From NCBI GenBank assembly GCA_015490215.1, contig WFYH01000151.1, positions 1 to 9,857 on the forward strand: DNA of 9,857 bases, in the 5' to 3' direction. The notes below the pieces were generated by a model. That model did not search any database. It worked only from the letters and a program-made list of their open reading frames with translations, and was not told where the DNA came from. The DNA comes from Aquificaceae bacterium. Lineage in GTDB: Bacteria; Aquificota; Aquificia; Aquificales; Aquificaceae. Positions 4,819 through 9,857 of the stretch are shown here, piece after piece. Both the position numbers and the translations under genes were made by a program. The first letter of the stretch is position 1, and each line of letters opens with the position of its first letter.

Positions 4819-6444
4819 ATGGAGAACATAATGGGTTACGTTATCGTCTTCGGGATAGTAATCATCTTTATGGCTATAGCTATATACAACAGGGCTACCG
4901 AGGCGGCTGAGTTCTACGTGGCGGGGCGCAGGATCCCCGCCTTTTGGAACGGAATGGCGGTAGCCGCCGACTGGATGAGCGCAGCCTCCTTCATATCCAT
5001 GGCGGGTGCTCTCTACGCCTTGGGTTACGACGGTCTTGCCTACATAATGGGATGGACGGGCGGATACGTCCTGCTGGCTCTGCTGATAGCTCCGTATCTT
5101 AGGAAGTTCGGAAAGTATACGGTTCCGGACTTTATAGCGGAGAGGTATGAGAGTAACTTCGCAAGACTCGTAGCCCTTATAACGGCGATAATCATCAGTT
5201 TCACCTACATGGTGGGTCAGATAGCGGGTGTCGGCATTATAATGGGGCGTCTTTTCGGTGTTCCCTTTGAGCTGGGGATAGCCATAGGAATGATCATCAT
5301 AATCGCCACAACCGTCTTGGGAGGGATGAAGTCAATAACTTGGACTCAGGTGGCTCAGTATATAGTTCTTATAACCGCATACCTGCTTCCCGTTTCCATC
5401 CTTGCCCTGCAGTGGTTTGGAATTCCCCTGCCCCAGTTCCTCTACGGTAAAGTCCTCCAGAATATAGTTGAGCTTGAAACCCAATACGGGATAACCCCTC
5501 ACTACGTAGAACCTTTTGTCAAATTCAACATGGTTCAGTTCCTCGCTCTCACCTTCGTTCTGATGGCGGGAACCGCAGCCCTTCCCCACGTTCTGATGAG
5601 GTTCTTCACCACACCCTCGGTCAGGGATGCGAGGGTAAGCGCAGGATGGGCGCTCTTCTTTATAGCGATCCTCTACCTAACCGCTCCTGCCTACGCAGCT
5701 TTTGCAAGGTATGTGATCCTAAAAGATGTGGTGGGCAAACCTATAGATGCCCTACCCGACTGGGCGCAGAAGTGGGCGGAAACGGGACTCTTTAAGGTTA
5801 TAGACAAGAACGGAGACGGGATAATCCAGTGGGCTGAGCTTAACATCCACAGGGACATAGTGGTCTTGGCTACCCCCGAAATAGCTGGGCTGATAGCCAT
5901 AGTCGGTTTCTTCGTAATGGCTGGGGGTCTTGCAGCGGCGCTCTCTACTGCGGACGGACTGCTGCTCGTTATTGCAGCGGCTATTTCCAACGACCTGTAT
6001 GCGAAGATGATTAACCCCAACGCACCCGAAAAGAAGGTTGTTCTCCTCGGAAAGGCTGCGGTTGCTGTGGCGGGCATAATCGGGGGCTTTGTCGCAGCCC
6101 AGAAGATAGCCTTCATCGTTCAGATAGTGGCTTGGGCGTTCTCCTTGGCGACCGCATCCTTCTTCCCGGCGCTCGTTCTCGGGGTATTTTGGAAGAGACT
6201 AAACAGACAGGGTGCAATAGCAGGTCTCGTGGTAGGTCTTGCGGTTACGATCCTATACATTTACCTGAACAAGTATCAGGGCTTTTCCCTCTTCGGTATA
6301 CAGCACACCGCTTCGGGAGTTTTCGGTCTCGTTGCCAACCTGATCGTTACGGTGGTGGTGACCCTGATGACCCCTCCGCCCTCCGAACGTATTCAAAAGC
6401 TCGTTGAGGATCTCAGATATCCCAAAAAGATCCATGAAGTATGA
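4819..6444 (+). CDS. Sodium/solute symporter, VC_2705 subfamily (probable acetate transporter)
   Basis: Inner-membrane secondary transporter of 541 residues, SLC5/SSS family, with about 13 hydrophobic helices. Visible family features are FYVAGRRIPAFWNGMAVAADWMSAASF (32-58, the unwound first helix), GKYTVPDFIAERY (98-110), and LSTADGLLL (375-383), whose Ser376/Thr377 match the sodium-site Ser pair of family members. Substrate is inferred as acetate or a similar short acid from the divergent acs and the DUF4212 partner; ActP itself has no small subunit, so the name actP is not used. Residues about 300-345, between two helices, hold an insert with a textbook EF-hand calcium loop, DKNGDGIIQWAE (329-340). 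The TGA overlaps the ATG of the next gene by four bases (ATGA). Lactate or pyruvate transport cannot be excluded. Confidence 0.92.
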   Translation: MENIMGYVIVFGIVIIFMAIAIYNRATEAAEFYVAGRRIPAFWNGMAVAADWMSAASFISMAGALYALGYDGLAYIMGWTGGYVLLALLIAPYLRKFGKYTVPDFIAERYESNFARLVALITAIIISFTYMVGQIAGVGIIMGRLFGVPFELGIAIGMIIIIATTVLGGMKSITWTQVAQYIVLITAYLLPVSILALQWFGIPLPQFLYGKVLQNIVELETQYGITPHYVEPFVKFNMVQFLALTFVLMAGTAALPHVLMRFFTTPSVRDARVSAGWALFFIAILYLTAPAYAAFARYVILKDVVGKPIDALPDWAQKWAETGLFKVIDKNGDGIIQWAELNIHRDIVVLATPEIAGLIAIVGFFVMAGGLAAALSTADGLLLVIAAAISNDLYAKMINPNAPEKKVVLLGKAAVAVAGIIGGFVAAQKIAFIVQIVAWAFSLATASFFPALVLGVFWKRLNRQGAIAGLVVGLAVTILYIYLNKYQGFSLFGIQHTASGVFGLVANLIVTVVVTLMTPPPSERIQKLVEDLRYPKKIHEV

Positions 6445-8300
6445 TCCATGACGTTGAAAACTTTTTGAAGGAGCACTACCCCTTTTCGAGGCTCCCGGAC
6501 ACCGCTCTGGGAGCCTTATCCTTTCACCTCCTTGTCCGTTACTACCCCAAGGGAGAGACCATCTTCACCGAAGGCTCCAAACCGCTGGAATACCTTTACA
6601 TAATCAGAAAAGGTGCCGTTTCCCTGCAGGCTCAGGGGACCGAGGTAGACTTTTTGGAGGAGGGAGACACCTTCGGATATCCTTCCCTCCTGAGCGGGGA
6701 GCCTCCTACGGTCACGGCTGTGACTGTCAGAGACACCATCCTTTATTTACTTCCTAAGGAAGTGTTTCTAAAGCTCGTGGAAAAATATGAAGAATTTGAG
6801 CACTTCTTTACCAAGAGCCTTGCCAAAAAGCTCGCCTCCTCCATGAAGCTTTTGAGGATATCCCACAGGACCGAAGGCAGGTTTGAGCGCTTCCTCACCC
6901 TTAAGGTGGGAGAGCTAAAGATCAGGGAGGTTCCTATCGTTCAGGGCGATATGACCGTCACCGAAGCCTCCCGCCTGATGAGGGATAAGAACCTCACCTG
7001 TTTGATAGTCAGAAACGGCGGTGAAGAGGGTATAGTCACCGAAAGGGACATCATAAAGAAGGTGTTAGCCGAGTCCAGAGACCCGTCAAAAACAGCCCTG
7101 AAAGAGATAATGAGCAGTCCTATCGTTTGGGTGGACAAAGAAGATTTCCTCTTTGATGCCCTGCTGAAGATGGCACAGCTGAACATAAGAAGGGTGGTTG
7201 TGAAGGAAAACGGGCGTATACTCGGTGTCCTTGAGGACAGGGATATTATAGTTCAAGAAACGAGAAACCTGCTGGTTATCACCAAGGAGATAGAAAGGGC
7301 AAAGGATGTAAAGGAGCTTTCCTATCTTTACTCCGTTACCTCGGATATGGTGGCGGATCTGTTTGGGGAAGGTCTCAAGGTGGATCATATAGCCCGTCTT
7401 ATCTCCGAGGTAAACGATAAGATTATAGGGAAGGCGCTTCTTTTTGCGATAAGAAAGGTCGGGTTGGAACCTCCCGTTTCCTTCAGCGTGATGGTTCTCG
7501 GAAGCGAAGGGAGGAGAGAACAGACCCTAAAAACGGATCAGGACAATGCGCTCATCTACGACGACACCTACCCGTCCCTTGATGTAGACGTGGAAGACTA
7601 CTTTTCCCAGCTTGGGAAGGTCTTTATAGATATACTCACGGAAATAGGGTTTCCTCCGTGTCCCGGAGGCGTCATGGCTTCCAACTCCAAGTGGAGGAAG
7701 GGTATCACCTCTTGGAAGAAAACGGTAAAGGATTGGTTTATCAAACCCGATCCTCAGAATACCCTTGAGGTGGGAATGTTCCTTGACTTCAGGAACGCCT
7801 ACGGGAGTTCGGATCTCGTTGAGGAGCTGAGGGACTTTGTGATAGAGAGTATAAGGGAGGAAGATCTTTTCTTTGCCTATATGCTCCTTGATGCGGTGAG
7901 GTTCAGACCCCCTACGGGGTTTCTGAGGTGGTTTTTGGGAGGGGAGAAAGTAGATCTAAAAAAGGTGGGTATATTCCCCATAACCCACGGGGTGAGGGCG
8001 TTGGCTCTCAAATCGGGTATAAGGGACACCTCAACCCTCGGGAGAATAGAAAAGCTCAGGGAGCTTTCGGTTCTGCCCCCGGATCTTTCCTCGGATCTTA
8101 AAGAAGCCTTTTCCTTCCTCCAAACCGTAAGGTTGAAGGTTCAAATAGAGGCTCTAAAGAAAGGCGAAAGACCCACAAACGAGGTCAACCTCGGTGACCT
8201 TCCCAAATTGGAAAGGGATATGCTTAAAGAATCTTTGAGGATAGTAAGCGAATTTCAGGACTTCCTTGATAGGCGCTTTCTGGCATCCATCCCCAGATGA
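6441..8300 (+). CDS. cNMP-binding/CBS-pair/DUF294 nucleotidyltransferase-like protein
   Basis: Cytoplasmic multidomain protein of 619 residues, function not established. Order: cyclic-nucleotide-binding-like domain (about 15-135), CBS pair (about 160-275, with VTERDII and LEDRDII at the ends of the two repeats), a helical linker, a DUF294 nucleotidyltransferase domain of the GlnD type (about 290-425) with GSEGRREQTLKTDQDNA (354-370), whose GS and D366/D368 match the metal-binding GS...DxD pattern, and a DUF294 C-terminal domain (about 455-610). All catalytic-type residues are present. The phosphate-binding cassette of the first domain reads FGYPSLLSGEPP: the usual Glu after FG is Tyr80 and the usual Arg is Pro89, so cAMP is an unlikely ligand. 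CBS pairs often bind AMP/ATP, and AMP is an Acs product. It is coupled by 4-base ATGA overlaps to the symporter before it and the exonuclease after it. Confidence 0.9.
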   Translation: MIHDVENFLKEHYPFSRLPDTALGALSFHLLVRYYPKGETIFTEGSKPLEYLYIIRKGAVSLQAQGTEVDFLEEGDTFGYPSLLSGEPPTVTAVTVRDTILYLLPKEVFLKLVEKYEEFEHFFTKSLAKKLASSMKLLRISHRTEGRFERFLTLKVGELKIREVPIVQGDMTVTEASRLMRDKNLTCLIVRNGGEEGIVTERDIIKKVLAESRDPSKTALKEIMSSPIVWVDKEDFLFDALLKMAQLNIRRVVVKENGRILGVLEDRDIIVQETRNLLVITKEIERAKDVKELSYLYSVTSDMVADLFGEGLKVDHIARLISEVNDKIIGKALLFAIRKVGLEPPVSFSVMVLGSEGRREQTLKTDQDNALIYDDTYPSLDVDVEDYFSQLGKVFIDILTEIGFPPCPGGVMASNSKWRKGITSWKKTVKDWFIKPDPQNTLEVGMFLDFRNAYGSSDLVEELRDFVIESIREEDLFFAYMLLDAVRFRPPTGFLRWFLGGEKVDLKKVGIFPITHGVRALALKSGIRDTSTLGRIEKLRELSVLPPDLSSDLKEAFSFLQTVRLKVQIEALKKGERPTNEVNLGDLPKLERDMLKESLRIVSEFQDFLDRRFLASIPR

Positions 8301-8944
8301 CCATATTTTTGAACATAAAGAAAAAGTGCCTTCTGAGAAGGGTAAAAAATGAAGACCTCCTTAACGTTTACTTTTCAGAGGTTGACCTGAGCGAAGCGGT
8401 AGAAAGATCTACGTTTGTGGTTGTTGATACGGAAACAACGGGCTTGAACCCAAAAAGGGACAAGCTCGTCTCGGTAGGAGCACTGAAGGTAAAAAACCTG
8501 TCGATGGATCTGTCGGAGACCTTTTACAGGATCGTTCGGACGCAAGTTCTTACGAGGAAGTCCGTAGAGGTGCACGGGATAACTGAGGAGGAAGTCAAAA
8601 AGCTCGGAAGACCTGAGGAGGAGGTTATCAAAGAGTTCCTCTTTTACTCCAAAGGTTCCGTCCTCGTAGGCTTTAACCTGCGTTTTGATGTTGAGTTTAT
8701 TGAGAGGGTTTCAGAAAAATACTTTGGTTTTCCCTTACTTCACTACAAGCTGGACGTTCTGAGTCTTTGGAAAAGGAGGGGATCTCATAGGATGAGCCTT
8801 GCAGATCTTGCCCGTGAGCTGGATATTCCCGTGGCGAACTTACATTCCGCCTTGGAAGACGCTTTTATAACGGCTCTCCTCTTCTTAAAACTTGTCCATC
8901 CCTTCCGAGACCAGCCCCTTTCCCACCTTCCGCTGTTTGTTTAA
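8297..8944 (+). CDS. DnaQ-like DEDDh 3'-5' exonuclease
   Basis: Metal-dependent 3'-5' exonuclease domain protein of 215 residues. The active site is complete: ExoI DTETTGLNP (D44, E46), ExoII GFNLRFDVEFIE (D131), ExoIII HSALEDA (H183, D188). About 38 basic and helical residues come before the nuclease fold. The family includes the DNA polymerase III proofreading subunit, RNase T and oligoribonuclease. Here the gene overlaps the DUF294 gene by four bases and is last in a transport operon, so a dedicated partner of the DUF294 protein is likelier than the replicative epsilon subunit. From memory, DUF294 proteins and such exonucleases often occur together beside VC_2705-type symporters in proteobacteria. 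The substrate is unknown. The extreme C-terminus, HLPLFV, resembles a beta-clamp-binding peptide. Confidence 0.9.
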   Translation: MTIFLNIKKKCLLRRVKNEDLLNVYFSEVDLSEAVERSTFVVVDTETTGLNPKRDKLVSVGALKVKNLSMDLSETFYRIVRTQVLTRKSVEVHGITEEEVKKLGRPEEEVIKEFLFYSKGSVLVGFNLRFDVEFIERVSEKYFGFPLLHYKLDVLSLWKRRGSHRMSLADLARELDIPVANLHSALEDAFITALLFLKLVHPFRDQPLSHLPLFV

Positions 8945-8985
8945 GACCTTATATTTTTTTATACCTGATAAGGGGAGGTGCGAGC
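8945..8985 (+). promoter_or_regulatory. Short gap with T-run, inverted repeat and ribosome binding site
   Basis: A 41-base gap. It contains a 7-T run (8954-8960) framed by ATA on each side and an inverted repeat CCTTAT (8947-8952) / ATAAGG (8968-8973) with a 15-base loop. A good ribosome binding site, GGGGAGGTG (8971-8979 region), sits about seven bases before the ATG at 8986. The T-run lacks a GC stem, so it is not a convincing terminator, and read-through from the operon is possible. Confidence 0.5.
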
Positions 8986-9857
8986 ATGAGAGGGATAGTT
9001 TTGCTGGTTTTTATATTCGTGACCCTTACCTTTGGCATTGATCTAAAGAAGGTAGACGAGAACATATACATGGCAAAGGGAACATACGGCTTACCTTCAA
9101 AGGAAAATAGGGGCTTTATGTCCAACGCTTACGGGATCCTTACGCCCGAAGGGTGGGTTGTGGTAGACACCCTATCCACCCCCGAACTTGCAAGGGAGTT
9201 TATATCCGCCCTCAAAAAGGTAAAGAACGCCCCCATCCTTTATGTGATCGTGACCCACTACCACATGGATCACTGGTTTGGGATTTATCCCTATAAGGAG
9301 GAAGGAGCCAAGTTCGTAGCCCACAGAAACCTGAAGGAGTTTTATGAAGATGGTAGTGCGGATATGGTTCTTGAAGCGGTTCAAAGAGCCTTCGGCGTAT
9401 TTGGAAGCGTTAAACTCGTCCCCCCTGACATCACCGTTGAAAAGCCAACGACACTAAAGGTGGGAGATGTAAAGATAGAGATTATTCCCATGACACCCGC
9501 CCACACGAATACGGATCTGGTTGTAAGGGCTTACGGATACCTTTTTGTAGGTGATCTGGTCTCTTACAAACGTATCCCCTTCCTCGGTGATAGGAACGTA
9601 TCCACAAAGGCTTGGCTTGAGGTCCTTGACAGGATAAAAGGTATGAAGTTTAAAAAGCTCCTCGGCGGTCACGGAGACCCTATGGACATGGAGGCGATAG
9701 AATGGACAAAAAGCTACATATCCTACGTGCGTGAAAACGTCAGAAAGCTAAAGGATGAAGGCTTTTTCATAGACGAGGTAAAGGAAAAGCTCAAAGACAC
9801 ACCTTTCAAGGATTCATACATGTATGACGTTTTCCACATGAGGAACGTTTACAGCGT
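8986..9857 (+). CDS. Exported metallo-beta-lactamase-fold hydrolase, SoxH-like, 3'-truncated by window edge
   Basis: 290 codons are present with no stop before the window end. Residues 1-17 (MRGIVLLVFIFVTLTFG) form a signal peptide with a basic start and hydrophobic core and no lipobox Cys, so the protein should act in the periplasm. The zinc site is complete: THYHMDH (H91, H93, D95, H96), H173 in TPAHTNTDL, D190 in FVGDL, H229 in GGHGDP. The overall pattern, with AYGILTPEGWVVVDT and the C-terminal FHMRNVY, resembles SoxH and related quinoprotein-associated metallohydrolases, which end shortly after such a motif, so probably only a few tens of residues are missing. The substrate is unknown. 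It is 41 bases after the exonuclease on the same strand with its own good ribosome binding site. A link to acetate uptake is not evident. Subclass-B beta-lactamase activity is possible but unsupported. Confidence 0.87.
   Translation, partial: MRGIVLLVFIFVTLTFGIDLKKVDENIYMAKGTYGLPSKENRGFMSNAYGILTPEGWVVVDTLSTPELAREFISALKKVKNAPILYVIVTHYHMDHWFGIYPYKEEGAKFVAHRNLKEFYEDGSADMVLEAVQRAFGVFGSVKLVPPDITVEKPTTLKVGDVKIEIIPMTPAHTNTDLVVRAYGYLFVGDLVSYKRIPFLGDRNVSTKAWLEVLDRIKGMKFKKLLGGHGDPMDMEAIEWTKSYISYVRENVRKLKDEGFFIDEVKEKLKDTPFKDSYMYDVFHMRNVYS

Noticed and set aside
8297..8944. Replicative DNA polymerase III epsilon subunit (dnaQ)
   Set aside because: Context and overlap with the DUF294 gene point to a dedicated family; the nuclease motif alone does not identify epsilon.
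8937..8965. TTGTTT-N17-TATACC as a promoter for the MBL gene
   Set aside because: Weak match (7 of 12), and the start would fall in the ribosome binding site.
1..9857. CRISPR arrays, tRNA/rRNA genes, insertion sequences, phage genes
   Set aside because: Read for on both strands; no repeat-spacer pattern, cloverleaf, transposase or att-like repeats seen.

Overview
The window looks like chromosomal DNA of a thermophilic bacterium of the Aquificaceae (Aquifex/Hydrogenivirga/Hydrogenobacter type). This is inferred from protein resemblance, not searched. The NtrC-like regulator and the RsmE methyltransferase read like the Aquifex aeolicus proteins I remember, and the proteins are rich in Lys, Glu and Ile with AGG/AGA arginine and ATA isoleucine codons. 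Genes are tightly packed, and two of the start sites overlap the preceding stop codon.

Layout. (1) 1-954, + strand: the 3' part of an HU-family DNA-binding protein gene, a GC-rich stem-loop, and rsmE (16S rRNA m3U methyltransferase). (2) 4236-935, - strand: acs (acetyl-CoA synthetase), a GC-rich stem-loop, and a complete sigma54-dependent response regulator of the NtrC4 type, whose 3' end overlaps the 3' end of rsmE by 20 bases. (3) 4237-4563: a 327-base AT-rich divergent control region. (4) 4564-8944, + strand: a compact four-gene operon: DUF4212 small symporter subunit, SLC5-type sodium/solute symporter (VC_2705 type, acetate-like), a cNMP/CBS/DUF294 nucleotidyltransferase-like protein, and a DnaQ-like 3'-5' exonuclease. 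(5) 8986 to the end, + strand: the 5' part (nearly all) of an exported metallo-beta-lactamase-fold hydrolase resembling SoxH.

Functionally the core is an acetate (short-chain acid) uptake and activation locus. The two-subunit symporter brings in the acid and Acs, made from the opposite strand, converts it to acetyl-CoA with release of AMP. The DUF294 protein has adenine-nucleotide-type sensor domains (CBS pair, degenerate cNMP domain) fused to a GlnD-like nucleotidyltransferase, and is translationally coupled to both the symporter and a DEDDh nuclease. This makes an uncharacterised regulatory pair plausible.

The most distinctive non-coding signal is in the divergent region. Two copies of a near-perfect palindrome, AAAAC-N3-GTTTT, lie at almost the same distance (about -55 to -58) upstream of predicted sigma70-type promoters of acs and of the symporter operon. 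A third, weaker copy lies at the predicted symporter start point. This looks like one undescribed regulator controlling both arms. No CRISPR array, tRNA, rRNA, insertion sequence or other mobile element was seen.
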